A stretch of DNA of 44,498 nucleotides, taken from NCBI GenBank assembly GCA_022340315.1, contig JAJDOD010000128.1:1-44498 (forward strand), written 5' to 3'. Below are positions 28,198 to 37,598 of the stretch, in pieces; the first letter of the stretch is position 1, and each line of letters begins with the position of its first letter. The notes beneath the pieces are model-generated. The model was not told where the DNA came from, searched no databases, and saw only the letters and a program-made list of their open reading frames with translations. Origin of the DNA: Silicimonas sp. Lineage in GTDB: Bacteria; Pseudomonadota; Alphaproteobacteria; Rhodobacterales; Rhodobacteraceae. The translations under genes and the position numbers were made by a program.

Positions 28198-28998
28198 ATG
28201 CTTTCGCCCGTCGTCATAGCCCTTCTCGCTGCGGTGCTGCTGTGGTGGTTCTCCACCGGGGCGATCCTGGTTGCAGTGCGGTTGGCCGAGCGGGGCGGCA
28301 AGCGGGCGGGGATTCGTGCGACGCTTCTGGGCCTGCCGCTTCTGCTGGTCGGAGGGTGGGCGTTCCTCCACACCCTTTCCGATACAAGCCTGATGGGTGT
28401 CTATGGCGGGTTTCTTGGCATCCTGGCGCTTTGGGGTTGGGTTGAACTTTCGTTCCTGACCGGCACGCTGACCGGCCCGCATGACGAGCCCTGCCCGCCC
28501 GACCGTTCCGGTTTCGAGCGGTTCCTGCGCGCCTGGTCGGCCATCGCCTATCACGAGATCGTTCTGACCGTGCTTTTCGCCTTCGTCGTGCTGTCGAGCC
28601 TTGGCGCCGAGAACATGGTCGGCACCTGGACCTATCTTATCCTCTACTTCGCGCGGATCTCGGCCAAGCTGAACCTGTTCCTTGGCGTCGCGCGGGTGAA
28701 TACCGAGTTCCTGCCGCGGCATCTGTCGCATCTTGGCAGTCACTTTCGCATCAAGCGGATGAACTGGTTTTTCCCTGTATCAGTTACGCTTTTGACACTT
28801 GCGCTTGGTTGCTGGATCGAGCGCCTGATGGTTGCGGACACAGTCGCCGACCAGGCGGGTTTCGCACTTCTCACCGGGCTGACCGCCCTCGCACTTCTCG
28901 AACACTGGCTTCTCATCCTGCCCCTGCCGGATGCGAAGCTCTGGCGCTGGATGCTTCCCGCTCCCGCGCCCAAGACAACCGAAGGGGAAGAAAGATGA
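28198..28998 (+). CDS. puhE: PuhE, putative photosynthetic complex assembly protein 2
   Basis: This 266-residue protein has about seven hydrophobic helices. The start is ATG 28198, with AGAGG upstream; the longer ORF-track start at 27973 is inside acs[37 protein letters not shown] and [20 protein letters not shown] are typical of PuhE (DUF3623). In R. capsulatus its loss alters bacteriochlorophyll production, but the mechanism is unknown. Its stop overlaps hemA by ATGA. Confidence 0.92.
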   Translation: MLSPVVIALLAAVLLWWFSTGAILVAVRLAERGGKRAGIRATLLGLPLLLVGGWAFLHTLSDTSLMGVYGGFLGILALWGWVELSFLTGTLTGPHDEPCPPDRSGFERFLRAWSAIAYHEIVLTVLFAFVVLSSLGAENMVGTWTYLILYFARISAKLNLFLGVARVNTEFLPRHLSHLGSHFRIKRMNWFFPVSVTLLTLALGCWIERLMVADTVADQAGFALLTGLTALALLEHWLLILPLPDAKLWRWMLPAPAPKTTEGEER

Positions 28999-30209
28999 AC
29001 TTCGACAAATTGTTCAACATGCAGCTCGACGCGCTGAAGCAAGAAGGCAATTACCGGATATTCGCCGAACTTGAGCGCCAGTGCGGGGCGTTCCCCAAGG
29101 CGAAGTGCCATGACGTTGAGAGTCCGGACGAAGTGACGGTCTGGTGTTCCAACGACTACCTGGGCATGGGACAGAACCCGTTGGTGCGCGAAGCCATGAA
29201 AGAAGCGATCGACCGGTGCGGAACCGGCGCGGGTGGCACGCGCAACATCAGCGGCACCAACCACGAGCATCTCCTGCTGGAGCGGGAACTGGCGGATTTG
29301 CATGGCAAGGAGGCGGCCCTGCTGTTTACCAGCGGATATGTCTCCAACTGGGCGTCTTTGAGCACTTTGGGCGCGCGGCTGCCCAATGCGGTGATCCTGT
29401 CGGACAGTCTCAACCACGCCTCGATGATCGAGGGTATTCGCCATGCGCGCTGCCCGAAAGTGATCTGGGAGCATAACAATCCGCAGGATCTGGACCGCAA
29501 GCTGGCCGCCTTGCCCGCGAACGCGACCAAGATCGTGGCTTTCGAAAGCGTCTATTCGATGGACGGGGACATTGCGCCGATCCGCGAGATCGTCGAGGTG
29601 GCCGAGAAGCATGGGGCGATGACCTATCTCGACGAGGTCCACGCGGTCGGGCTTTATGGACCTAGGGGCGGAGGTGTGGCCGAACGCGAGGGGCTGATGG
29701 ACCGGATCACGCTGATCGAGGGCACGCTGGGCAAGGCCTATGGCTGCATGGGCGGCTATGTCACCGGGTCGGCAGCACTTTGCGACTTTATCCGCAGCTT
29801 TTCTTCCGGCTTCATCTTCACGACAGCGTTACCGCCGGCGGTGGCGGCGGCGGCGCGCACCTCGATCGCTCATCTGAAAGTGAGTGATGTCGAGCGGAAA
29901 CAGCAGCGCCGGCAGGTGGCGAAGCTGCGCGATATGCTGGATCGGCGCGGCATTCCGCACATGGACAATCCGAGTCATATCATCCCGGTAATGATCAAGG
30001 ATCCTGTGAAATGCCGCATGCTTTCCGACATTCTGATGCGGGAGTGGGGGATCTACGTTCAGCCGATCAACTATCCGACGGTTCCCAAGGGGACAGAGCG
30101 TCTGCGTTTTACGCCTGGTCCGCTGCATTCGGACGCCGAGCTTGAACATCTGGTTGAAGCCCTGACGGTCTTGTGGAAGCAATGCGCCATCGCGCACGCC
30201 GTTGCGTGA
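28995..30209 (+). CDS. hemA: 5-aminolevulinate synthase
   Basis: This 404-residue PLP enzyme condenses glycine and succinyl-CoA, the first step of tetrapyrrole synthesis in alphaproteobacteria. The Schiff-base Lys is K247 in [15 protein letters not shown], and [22 protein letters not shown] near residue 75 and [12 protein letters not shown] near 211 are family motifs. The start is ATG 28995, overlapping the puhE stop; the ORF-track start at 28809 is inside puhE. Placement in the superoperon couples precursor supply to pigment demand. Confidence 0.97.
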   Translation: MNFDKLFNMQLDALKQEGNYRIFAELERQCGAFPKAKCHDVESPDEVTVWCSNDYLGMGQNPLVREAMKEAIDRCGTGAGGTRNISGTNHEHLLLERELADLHGKEAALLFTSGYVSNWASLSTLGARLPNAVILSDSLNHASMIEGIRHARCPKVIWEHNNPQDLDRKLAALPANATKIVAFESVYSMDGDIAPIREIVEVAEKHGAMTYLDEVHAVGLYGPRGGGVAEREGLMDRITLIEGTLGKAYGCMGGYVTGSAALCDFIRSFSSGFIFTTALPPAVAAAARTSIAHLKVSDVERKQQRRQVAKLRDMLDRRGIPHMDNPSHIIPVMIKDPVKCRMLSDILMREWGIYVQPINYPTVPKGTERLRFTPGPLHSDAELEHLVEALTVLWKQCAIAHAVA

Positions 30210-30283
30210 TTGATATCGCATAGCAATTTGACCTGACATATCTCGTGCTAAGTAGATGTGAGATACGTCAATGGAGGATACCA

Positions 30284-30730
30284 ATGAGACTGTTCACAGC
30301 TTCGGCCGTTCTCGCCAGCCTGATCGCGGTGCCTGCTTTCGCGGGTGGCCATGCTTCCGGCGACGCGGCAGCGGGCGAGAAGACGTTCAACCAGTGCAAG
30401 GCTTGCCACTCGATCACTGACGCTGATGGCAATGATATCGTCAAAGGCGGCAAGACCGGACCGAACCTTTGGGGCCTTCCGGGCCGTACTGCCGGTACGG
30501 AGGCGGATTTCGGCAAGTACAAAGACAGCATCGTGGCCGCAGGTGAAGGCGGGCTTGTCTGGGACGAGGCGAATTTCGTCGCCTATGTCCAGGACCCGAA
30601 CGCGTTCCTCAAGGAAGTGACCGGCGACAGTAAGGCGCGTTCTGGCATGGCGTTCCGTGCCCGCAAGGAAGAGGATGCGATCAACGTCTGGGCCTATATC
30701 GCGAGCGTTTCGCCCGAACCGGGTTCGTAA
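30284..30730 (+). CDS. cycA: Soluble class I cytochrome c (c2/c551 type)
   Basis: This 148-residue periplasmic protein has a signal peptide of about 20 residues (MRLFTASAVLASLIAVPAFA, then GG). The haem motif CKACH is at residues 38-42 and the probable axial Met is M122 (SGMAF). GPNLWGLPGRTAG and FVAYVQDPNAFLKEVTG are typical of the c2 fold. ATG 30284 is preceded by GGAGG. It is the likely mobile donor to the PufC subunit and links the reaction centre to the cytochrome bc1 complex. Being 74 bases after hemA, it could also have its own promoter (TTGACC at 30228). Confidence 0.93.
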   Translation: MRLFTASAVLASLIAVPAFAGGHASGDAAAGEKTFNQCKACHSITDADGNDIVKGGKTGPNLWGLPGRTAGTEADFGKYKDSIVAAGEGGLVWDEANFVAYVQDPNAFLKEVTGDSKARSGMAFRARKEEDAINVWAYIASVSPEPGS

Positions 30731-30740
30731 ATCGCGCATC

Positions 30741-30776
30741 GGAACCGGGCGGCGCCGATCCGCCGCCCGTCGTTCC
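30741..30776 (+). terminator. Strong stem-loop after cycA (end of PGC)
   Basis: GGAAC + CGGGCGGCG, a 6-base loop, then CGCCGCCCG + GTTCC form 14 pairs with a 2-base bulge. It follows the cycA stop by 10 bases. No T-tract follows (CCAAAATCG), so it may act as a stabiliser or a factor-dependent stop. It marks the right edge of the photosynthesis cluster. Confidence 0.65.
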
Positions 30777-30968
30777 CAAAATCGTCACCGATCAAATATT
30801 GTATTTTTTTCCAGATACTTAGCGTGTTAACTGCGCCCCATGACCTCGTTTCCAACAGAAACACGATCCTGATAAAACCGGGGAATTGTCTGGGTCTTTC
30901 CCCATTCTCGCCCGATTTGCCCTGCAAACACTGCCTGCCGGGGGGCAAGAACAAGGGTAAGTTACCTG

Positions 30969-31874
30969 ATGGACCGACTGACGGAAATGGAAGCCTTTGC
31001 GACCGTCGTGGATCAGGGTGGTTTCACCGATGCCGCGAAGAAGATGGGAATTTCCAAGTCGGCCGTGTCAAAGCACGTTTCGTCCCTGGAAGCCCGGTTG
31101 GGCGCCCGCCTTCTGAACCGCACCACCCGCCGTGTATCGCCAACCGAGATCGGATTGGCGTATTATGACCGGGCCCGCCGGGTACTGAACGACGCCGGTG
31201 AGGCCGATGCGCTTGTCACCTCGATGCAGTCGGCCCCCTCGGGTCTGCTGCGGATATCGGTTGCGACCGACTTCGGCGTGAACCACCTGAGCCCTGTGCT
31301 GGGCGAGTTCCTGCAGGAATTCCCCGAGATCACCGTGAACATGGTGCTGAACAACCGCTATGTGGAACTGATCTCGGAAGGTTTCGACCTGGCGATCCGC
31401 ATGGGCGAGCTTGAGGATTCGACGCTGAAGGCCCGCAAGCTCTGCGAGACCAACCGCCGGATGATCGCCTCGCCCGCCTATTTCGAGAAATATGGCCGGC
31501 CGCAGAAGATCGACGATCTGAACGAGCACAAGCTGTTGCACTACTCGAACAACTCGAGCGGAAACGTCTGGAAGCTGACCGCGCCTTCGGGCGAAAAGCG
31601 CCAGGTGCGCACTGCGGGCTGGCTGACGGTGAACGATGGCCAGTCGCTGCTGAACGCCGCAATCGCTGGCCTTGGCATCGCCTATCTGCCGTCATTCCTT
31701 TACGCCGACGCGATGACGCGTGGCGAGGTTCAGGAAGCAATTCCCGAACTGCCGATCGAAACCCAGGGCATCTACGCCGTCTACCCGCCGGGCCGGTTCA
31801 CCCAGCCCAAGGTGCGCGCGTTCATTGATTTCCTTGTCCATGCCTTTGCCGAGAAGGGCCCGGACAGCTGGTAA
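30969..31874 (+). CDS. LysR-family transcriptional regulator
   Basis: This 301-residue protein has an N-terminal winged helix-turn-helix (residues 1-60, MDRLTEMEAFATVVDQGGFT, then DAAKKMGISKSAVSKHVSSLE) and a LysR substrate-binding domain (about 90-295). The pattern fits the CrgA/DmlR-like branch. The 238-base upstream region holds an AT-rich tract, unusual for this GC-rich window, likely containing its promoter or operator. No divergent partner gene is adjacent. Its target is unknown, and a link to photosynthesis is not supported. Confidence 0.9.
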   Translation: MDRLTEMEAFATVVDQGGFTDAAKKMGISKSAVSKHVSSLEARLGARLLNRTTRRVSPTEIGLAYYDRARRVLNDAGEADALVTSMQSAPSGLLRISVATDFGVNHLSPVLGEFLQEFPEITVNMVLNNRYVELISEGFDLAIRMGELEDSTLKARKLCETNRRMIASPAYFEKYGRPQKIDDLNEHKLLHYSNNSSGNVWKLTAPSGEKRQVRTAGWLTVNDGQSLLNAAIAGLGIAYLPSFLYADAMTRGEVQEAIPELPIETQGIYAVYPPGRFTQPKVRAFIDFLVHAFAEKGPDSW

Positions 31875-31912
31875 GGATTTTCCCTCGGTAAAAGGTCAAT
31901 TGGTATTCCTTG

Positions 31913-31938
31913 CGGGCGTCTACGGACGCCCGTTTTTT
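31913..31938 (+). terminator. Rho-independent terminator of the LysR gene
   Basis: CGGGCGTC-TACG-GACGCCCG is a perfect 8-bp hairpin followed immediately by TTTTTT. The T-tract is on the plus strand, so it ends the LysR transcript. It overlaps the stop codon of the convergent OmpA-like gene. Confidence 0.9.
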
Positions 31939-32851
31939 ATTCCAGGGTCAGAAGCACGACTTCAACCCGACGGTTCGCGGCGCGCCCCTCGTCGGTAAGG
32001 TTTGATGCCACCGGGCTGAGCGCTCCGGCACCCTCGGCCTGAACCTGTTCCGCAGCGACGCCAAGCTGGCCGGTGAGCCGGTCAAGGACGGAGCGCGCCC
32101 GTTCGCGCGAAAGCGCCTCGTTGGCGTCAAGCGACCCGACTGCGTCGGTGTGTCCGACGAGAACGATCCGCGCGCCGGGATTGTCGGCCAGCCATGACGA
32201 GAGTTCCGCCAGGGAGGAAAACGGACCGGGTCCGAGATTGGCGGAGCCGACGGCGAAATCCAGATCGGTCAGTACGGTATGCCCGGAAGCAAGAAGCGCC
32301 GTTACGAGCGTGGCTCTTGGCGCCTCGGACGTCTCGCTAATCGGCGGATCGGTCACCGGGTCGGGGAGGATCGAGTCCGAAACGGTGGTCACATGCAAGA
32401 AGCCGGAGGAGGCCGAGGTCGAAGCAACAAGCGAAACCAGGCGGGGATCATCGCCGGCGCGTTCCAGCAGTGCATACCGAAAGTCGCCCAGATCGACATG
32501 CATCGCGGGCGCAGGCAGAAGGTCGAGCTGGAACCGGAAGTCAAAACCGCCACAAGCAGCATTGGCACAGGTGAAGACTTGACGATAACCCGCCGCGACG
32601 AGCTTCTCCCGGACCGGCGTAATGAGTTGCAGCGTCGTCAGGGCCGGGTTCGGGATACCATAGGAAACGCGCTCGATCGCGCCCTCCGTGCCGGAATAGG
32701 TCGTCCCCGCGCGCCAGGGCTCGCGGGGCAGGCGGACGCTGGTTGCAGGACTTTCATCGCGGCCAAGCTCGGTGCTGCCGGGTGGTGCGAGGTCGAGCGC
32801 GGCAAGCGGAGACGCGGTGACAAGCAGTAGAAACAGGAGCACGCGTCTCAT
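31937..32851 (-). CDS. OmpA-family C-terminal domain protein
   Basis: This 304-residue protein has a signal peptide (MRRVLLFLLLVTASPLAA, cleavage near residue 18), a region of about 180 residues without a recognised fold and with a CANAACGG Cys pair, and a C-terminal OmpA-like domain (about residues 195-304; VGHTDAVGSLDANEALSRER and NRRVEVVLL) that binds peptidoglycan. It is probably periplasmic or outer-membrane associated. It overlaps the upstream GNAT gene by 4 bases, although function does not obviously link them. Confidence 0.88.
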   Translation of the reverse strand: MRRVLLFLLLVTASPLAALDLAPPGSTELGRDESPATSVRLPREPWRAGTTYSGTEGAIERVSYGIPNPALTTLQLITPVREKLVAAGYRQVFTCANAACGGFDFRFQLDLLPAPAMHVDLGDFRYALLERAGDDPRLVSLVASTSASSGFLHVTTVSDSILPDPVTDPPISETSEAPRATLVTALLASGHTVLTDLDFAVGSANLGPGPFSSLAELSSWLADNPGARIVLVGHTDAVGSLDANEALSRERARSVLDRLTGQLGVAAEQVQAEGAGALSPVASNLTDEGRAANRRVEVVLLTLE

Positions 32852-33579
32852 GCCGTGCGTCCCGGCGCTCGTCGGTAGTGGTAGCCCGTTGCCTCGTGCA
32901 TGCCGAGCGAGCAGTAGAGAGCATTGCCGGGCACATTCGCGCGGGTAACGGCCAGCGAAATCCAGTCAAGCCCGATTGTCTTGGCCCAGTTTGCGGCAGC
33001 ACGCATCATTTTGGCGCCGACACCCTTTCTGCGGACGCCGGGATGTACCTCCAGCGCGTGGACCATGGCGATGCCGTCATGGCCGGAGACGAAGCCGGTG
33101 CCGCAAGGCGTATCGCCGCTCCGACCCAGGAAACTGGTCCTGGGCTCGGAGGCACGCTCCATGACGGCGATCCGGGCCGGGCCAATGCCGCCGTGGGCCC
33201 AAAGTTCGCGCTGGATTGCGAGCGGTGGCCAGCTTTTCGTGGCGTCGGTCAGTGTGAGAGCGCCAGCGAGGCTGTCGACCGATGCGAGGTAGAGTACGAC
33301 GGGATCTACGATTTCATAACCCCGTCTTTCGAGTTCGGCGTCGAGCATTTCGTCGCCGTTGCGGACCATGAAGAGCGGTCTCTGGCCTAGCTCCTTCATC
33401 CCGTTTTCGGCGCTGGCTATGTCGTCCGGTGTCACCGCCTCGGTAGCCGTGGCCGAAGAGACACGCTGCCCGCCACCTTCGCCCTGACGCAGGCACCAGG
33501 GTCCAACGGCAAGAAACCTTGCAGCCGGCCAGGTCGCATCGAGGACTTCCAGCAGGCGAGTGGGGTCAGGCCGGGTCAT
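32848..33579 (-). CDS. GNAT-family N-acetyltransferase
   Basis: This 243-residue protein starts at ATG 33579, overlapping the stop of the molybdopterin-binding gene (ATGA); the ORF-track start at 34062 is a shadow extension. The acetyl-CoA binding signature is HALEVHPGVRRKGVGAKMMR near residue 190, followed by SLAVTRANVPGNALYCSLGM, typical of the GNAT fold. The N-terminal half is divergent. The substrate is unknown. Confidence 0.88.
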   Translation of the reverse strand: MTRPDPTRLLEVLDATWPAARFLAVGPWCLRQGEGGGQRVSSATATEAVTPDDIASAENGMKELGQRPLFMVRNGDEMLDAELERRGYEIVDPVVLYLASVDSLAGALTLTDATKSWPPLAIQRELWAHGGIGPARIAVMERASEPRTSFLGRSGDTPCGTGFVSGHDGIAMVHALEVHPGVRRKGVGAKMMRAAANWAKTIGLDWISLAVTRANVPGNALYCSLGMHEATGYHYRRAPGRTA

Positions 33580-34307
33580 GCGGCGTCGTCCCCGAATAGC
33601 TCGAGCAGACGCGCACATGCGGCGAAGAGCTTGTCCTGCTCGGTGCCGCGGATCACGATGTTGGCCCCGTAGCGCCCATCCTTCTGGAACGGGTAGGAGC
33701 CGAAGGTGAGTGTCGTATATTCGCGTGCGAGAAGGCCCAGCGGCTCGGCGATGTCGCCCTCGCCCCGGGTGATACGGATCGTCTGGGAGAGCAGGGGCTC
33801 GCCGCCGGTGAGCTTCGGCAGCACGCTTTCGACCATCGCCGTGAAAACCGACGGCACACCGGCCATGACATGCACGTTGCCCAGCGTGAAGCCGGGGGCG
33901 ACCGACACCGGGTTGTCGATCAGCGTCGCCCCCTCGGGGATACGTGCCATGCGCATCCGAGCGGCGTTGAACTCCATTCCCTGGCGGTCGTAGTGCGCGG
34001 CGAGTAGCGCGCGGGCATCCTCGCGCACGTCGATCGCGGCTCCGAAAGCCTGGGCCACGCAATCGGCGGTAATGTCGTCATGGGTCGGGCCGATGCCGCC
34101 GCTGGTGAAAACGTGGTCGAAACTCCCCGACAGCACGCGGAGCGCGGCAACGATTGCGGGGGCGTCGTCGGCGACCACGCGTACTTCTTTCAGGTCGATG
34201 CCGGTCTCGGTCAGCCGGCCCGCAAGATGGTGCATGTTCGCATCGCGCGTGCGGCCGCTGAGGATCTCGTCCCCGATCACCAGCATCGCCGCCGTTGGAT
34301 TTGCCAT
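33576..34307 (-). CDS. Molybdopterin-binding (CinA N-terminal/MoaB-like) domain protein
   Basis: This 243-residue protein starts at ATG 34307, preceded by AAGGACGGG. The N-terminal MoCF-type domain shows AAMLVIGDEILSGRTRDAN and the motif TSGGIGPTHDDITADCVAQA, as in CinA and competence/damage-inducible proteins. The C-terminal CinA amidase domain is absent, so it is a stand-alone version common in alphaproteobacteria. A role in molybdenum cofactor handling would suit the nearby xdh genes, but it is on the opposite strand and in a separate unit, so that link is speculative. Confidence 0.88.
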   Translation of the reverse strand: MANPTAAMLVIGDEILSGRTRDANMHHLAGRLTETGIDLKEVRVVADDAPAIVAALRVLSGSFDHVFTSGGIGPTHDDITADCVAQAFGAAIDVREDARALLAAHYDRQGMEFNAARMRMARIPEGATLIDNPVSVAPGFTLGNVHVMAGVPSVFTAMVESVLPKLTGGEPLLSQTIRITRGEGDIAEPLGLLAREYTTLTFGSYPFQKDGRYGANIVIRGTEQDKLFAACARLLELFGDDAA

Positions 34308-34352
34308 GTCCCGTCCTTGTACCCCTTCATTTGACGGTATAGGGCCGCGCCC

Positions 34353-35060
34353 ATGCGCTTTCAAACGCCTTTGATCCCGGCCCGGCTGGTGCGCCGCTAC
34401 AAACGATTCCTTGCCGATGCGGTACTCGAGGCCGACGGGCGCGAGGTCGTGGCGCACTGTCCGAACCCCGGCGCGATGCTGGGGCTGGCCGATCCGGGGA
34501 TGCGGATATGGCTTGAACCGAACGACGATCCGAAGAAGAAGCTCAAATTCGGCTGGCGGCTGGTCGAGTTACCTGGCGGACACTTGGCGGGGATCGACAC
34601 GGGCGTGCCGAACCGGGTTGTGCGCGAGGCCTTGGAGGCGCGGGCCATTCCGGCGTTGGCGGAGTACGGAACGGTGCGGCCGGAAGTGCGGTACGGACGG
34701 AACAGCCGGGTGGATTTCCTGCTGACCGAACCGGGGCTGCCGGATGCCTATGTCGAGGTGAAGAACGTTCATCTCAGCCGCAAGCCGGGGCTGGCCGAGT
34801 TTCCCGATTGCGTGACCGAGCGGGGTGCAAAGCACCTGGGAGACCTGTCGGCGATGGTGGCCGAAGGGCACAGGGCAGAAATGCTCTATCTTGTGCAGCG
34901 GACCGATTGTACTTGTTTCGACCTCGCCCGCGAACTGGATCCGGGCTATGGCGCGGCTTTCGACCGGGCGCGCGAGGCCGGGGTCGGAGTGATCTGTCAC
35001 GCGACGGGGATAACGCGCGAAGACGTGAGTTTGGCCGGTGTTCTGCCGGTGCAGGCGTGA
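34353..35060 (+). CDS. sfsA: SfsA family protein
   Basis: This 235-residue protein matches SfsA (sugar fermentation stimulation protein) in length and in the motifs HCPNPGAMLGL, NSRVDFLLTEP, YVEVKNVHLSRK and CVTERGAKHL. The latter set carries the PD-(D/E)XK nuclease-like core (D..EVK). The molecular function is not well established; DNA binding has been reported for the E. coli protein. It is divergent from the molybdopterin-binding gene with 45 bases between, and is followed directly by map. Confidence 0.92.
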   Translation: MRFQTPLIPARLVRRYKRFLADAVLEADGREVVAHCPNPGAMLGLADPGMRIWLEPNDDPKKKLKFGWRLVELPGGHLAGIDTGVPNRVVREALEARAIPALAEYGTVRPEVRYGRNSRVDFLLTEPGLPDAYVEVKNVHLSRKPGLAEFPDCVTERGAKHLGDLSAMVAEGHRAEMLYLVQRTDCTCFDLARELDPGYGAAFDRAREAGVGVICHATGITREDVSLAGVLPVQA

Positions 35061-35122
35061 GCCGGGGCAAGGGCGGTCTGGCACTTTTGGGCTATTCACC
35101 CTATATCCGGGCGAAGGAAAGG

Positions 35123-35950
35123 ATGATCCTCGTGGATGAGCGCAACAAGGGCCGCCTGACAAAGGACGGCATCCGCATTTACGAGCCAGAGGACTTCGCC
35201 GGTATGCACCGGGCGGGGGAACTGGCCGCGCGCATTCTTGACGAGATCGCCGGGATGATCGAGCCCGGACAGACAACCGGCGCGATTGACGCCGCGATCA
35301 CGTCCAAGGTCGAGGAAGCGGGGGCCAAGTCGGCCACCATCGGCTACAAGGGCTATCAGCACGCAAGCTGCATCAGCGTCAACCACGTGGTCTGCCACGG
35401 CATTCCGAGCGAAAAGCGTCTGAAGGACGGCGACATCCTAAATGTCGATGTCACTGTTATCGTCGATGGCTGGTACGGAGATACCAGCCGCATGTACGTG
35501 GCGGGCAAACTTTCCCGCAAAGCCGAGCGACTGATCCAGGTTACGCACGATGCGCTATTCAAGGGCATCGAGGCGGTCAAACCGGGCAACACCTTTGGAG
35601 ACATCGGTTTCGCGATCCAGTCTTATGTCGAGGCCGAGCGGATGTCGGTCGTGCGCGATTTCTGCGGTCATGGGCTGGGCCGCGTGTTCCATGCGCCGCC
35701 CAATGTATTGCACTACGGTCGGCCCGGCACCGGCGCGCAGCTTGAGCCTGGCATGTTCTTTACCATCGAGCCGATGGTGAACCTCGGACGTCCCGAGACA
35801 AAGGTTCTTTCGGACGAATGGACGGCGGTGACGCGGGACAAGTCTCTCTCGGCTCAGTTCGAGCACTCGGTCGGCGTTACCGAGCACGGGGCCGAGATCT
35901 TCACGCTGTCTCCTGCAGGACGGTTTCATCCGACCTGGATATCCGAATAG
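35123..35950 (+). CDS. map: Methionine aminopeptidase type I
   Basis: This 275-residue protein removes the initiator Met. Metal-binding and catalytic motifs are present: NHVVCHGIPS (His), NVDVTVIVDGWYGDTSRM (two Asp), FCGHGLGRVFH (His), FFTIEPM and AQFEHSVGVTEHG (two Glu). I chose ATG 35123, with GAAGGAAAGG upstream. A GTG at 35057 overlapping the sfsA stop (GTGA) would add 22 residues and cannot be excluded. It probably forms an operon with sfsA. Confidence 0.95.
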   Translation: MILVDERNKGRLTKDGIRIYEPEDFAGMHRAGELAARILDEIAGMIEPGQTTGAIDAAITSKVEEAGAKSATIGYKGYQHASCISVNHVVCHGIPSEKRLKDGDILNVDVTVIVDGWYGDTSRMYVAGKLSRKAERLIQVTHDALFKGIEAVKPGNTFGDIGFAIQSYVEAERMSVVRDFCGHGLGRVFHAPPNVLHYGRPGTGAQLEPGMFFTIEPMVNLGRPETKVLSDEWTAVTRDKSLSAQFEHSVGVTEHGAEIFTLSPAGRFHPTWISE

Positions 35951-36254
35951 TTCGAATCGAATTGTAGCTCGGCGCGTTCCCCGTCCCACCCGCGCTTTCT
36001 AGACCGTGCTGCAACTTTGCGGGCGATCGAGGAAGGCAGAAAATTGCGGTCGGCACTCATTCTGGTGGTTGTCCCGCAATTTTTCTGTCCGCCCCGACAA
36101 ATTCGCCCGACGTCAGCGGGTCTTCCTTGCGCTCTTGCCAAATCGCCAAAACCGGGCTTTCATCCTTTCCCGGACCATAGGCCCGCGCTCTCTACGCCGC
36201 ATCGACAGCGCAAACGGGTTACGGAACACGTTGGGTAAGGCGGCAGGACTTCAG
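35951..36254. other. 304-base gap between map and xdhA
   Basis: No gene is supported here. The xdhA frame happens to be open back to 36006, but the residues before ATG 36255 do not resemble an XdhA N-terminus. The only clear structure is the long inverted repeat at 36037-36087. A short TTCGAATCGAA palindrome-like stretch lies at 35951-35961. The xdh promoter should lie in this gap but no confident -35/-10 pair was found. Confidence 0.6.
36037..36087 (+). promoter_or_regulatory. Long inverted repeat upstream of xdhA
   Basis: CAGAAAATTGCGG (36037-36049) is the reverse complement of CCGCAATTTTTCTG (36074-36087) apart from one extra T, with a 24-base centre. The right arm includes TTTTT. It lies 87 bases after the map stop and 168 before the xdhA ATG, so it could be a factor-assisted terminator for map or an operator for the purine regulon. 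Confidence 0.5.
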
Positions 36255-37598
36255 ATGATAAGGTTTTCTCTGAACGGGGAAACTGTCGAGGTGGACACCG
36301 CGCCTTCGGTTACGCTTCTCGATTTCCTACGCGACCAGAGGCGGCTCACGGGGACCAAGGAAGGCTGCAACGAAGGCGATTGCGGGGCTTGCACGGTCAT
36401 GGTCACCGACGCCGCCGGACCGAAAGCGATGAACGCCTGTATCCTGTTCCTTCCGCAACTCGACGGAAAAGCGGTGCGCACGGTCGAGGGCATCTCGGGC
36501 CCCGGCGGAGCGCTGCACCCGGTGCAGGGCGCGATAGTCGAGCACCACGGTTCGCAATGCGGTTTCTGCACGCCGGGGTTCGTGGTCTCGATGGCGGTGG
36601 GTCACGCAACCGGGCGGCGCGACCATGACGACGTGCTGGCAGGCAATCTCTGCCGCTGTACGGGTTATGCACCCATTGTCCGTGCCGCAGAGGCGGCGGC
36701 GGGCGAGGCGGTGCCGGAATGGATGGCAGACACTCCCCCGGCGGCACATGACGGATTGCGCAGTCTCGATGACTTCGCGGACTGGTACGCAACGCACCCG
36801 GATGCCAGGCTGATCGCCGGCGCGACGGATGTGGGCCTTTGGGTGACCAAGGGTCTGAGCGAGATCGAACGCCCGGTCTTCCTGAGCGGCGTGGCGGGTC
36901 TCGACGGTGTCGAGATCGCTGACGGGGCGATCCGGGTGGGCGCGATGGTGACGATGACGGCGCTGTTGCCGGTCCTGCGCGAGCATCACCCCAGCTATGC
37001 CGAGATGGTTCGGCGCTATGGCTCGGAGCAGGTGCGCAATGCGGCGACCATCGGGGGCAACATCGCCAACGGCTCGCCCATCGGAGACAACCCTCCGGCA
37101 CTCATTGCGCTGGGGGCGAGCTTGCATCTGCGCAAGGGTTCCGAGCGGAGAGACATGCCGGTGGAGGACTTCTTCCTGGAATACGGCAGGCAGGACTTGC
37201 GGCCAGGCGAGTTTGTCGAGGCGGTTACCTTGCCGAGAACCGCTCCGGCGTTGCGCTGCTACAAGCTGTCGAAGCGGTTCGACCAGGATATCTCGGCCGT
37301 CTGCGGGTGCTTCAACGTCGATGTTCGCGACGGCGTCGTGGCGGGCGCACGCATTGCCTTCGGAGGCATGGCGGGAGTGCCGAAACGTGCGTCGGCCGTC
37401 GAGGCCGCGCTGGCGGGCCAGCCCTGGAGCGAGGAGGGCGTAAGAGACGTTTTGCCCTTGTTTGGTGACGATTTCGCTCCGCTGACTGACATGCGGGCAA
37501 GCGCGGCCTATCGGATGGCGACAGCCGGGAACATGTTGCTGCGCTATTTCCACGAATTGAGCGGCATGGCAGTCGATGTGAGGGAGGTTCGGGCATGA
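36255..37598 (+). CDS. xdhA: Xanthine dehydrogenase small (FeS/FAD) subunit
   Basis: This 447-residue protein starts at ATG 36255 ([13 protein letters not shown]). The domains in order are a plant-type [2Fe-2S] ferredoxin (Cys38, 43, 46, 62; [13 protein letters not shown]), a second [2Fe-2S] domain (CGFCTPGF and [10 protein letters not shown]), then an FAD-binding domain (about 170-340; [15 protein letters not shown] and [17 protein letters not shown]) and the CO-dehydrogenase flavoprotein C-terminal domain. It passes electrons from the Mo site to NAD+. The stop overlaps xdhB by ATGA. Confidence 0.95.
   Translation: MIRFSLNGETVEVDTAPSVTLLDFLRDQRRLTGTKEGCNEGDCGACTVMVTDAAGPKAMNACILFLPQLDGKAVRTVEGISGPGGALHPVQGAIVEHHGSQCGFCTPGFVVSMAVGHATGRRDHDDVLAGNLCRCTGYAPIVRAAEAAAGEAVPEWMADTPPAAHDGLRSLDDFADWYATHPDARLIAGATDVGLWVTKGLSEIERPVFLSGVAGLDGVEIADGAIRVGAMVTMTALLPVLREHHPSYAEMVRRYGSEQVRNAATIGGNIANGSPIGDNPPALIALGASLHLRKGSERRDMPVEDFFLEYGRQDLRPGEFVEAVTLPRTAPALRCYKLSKRFDQDISAVCGCFNVDVRDGVVAGARIAFGGMAGVPKRASAVEAALAGQPWSEEGVRDVLPLFGDDFAPLTDMRASAAYRMATAGNMLLRYFHELSGMAVDVREVRA

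Noticed and set aside
30203-30240. FNR-type site (TTGAT-N4-ATCAA) upstream of cycA
   Set aside because: TTGATATCGCATAGCAA lacks a proper second half-site; only a tentative promoter TTGACC remains.
36006-36254. 83-codon N-terminal extension of xdhA
   Set aside because: The open frame upstream of ATG 36255 does not look like a ferredoxin-domain N-terminus and crosses the long inverted repeat.
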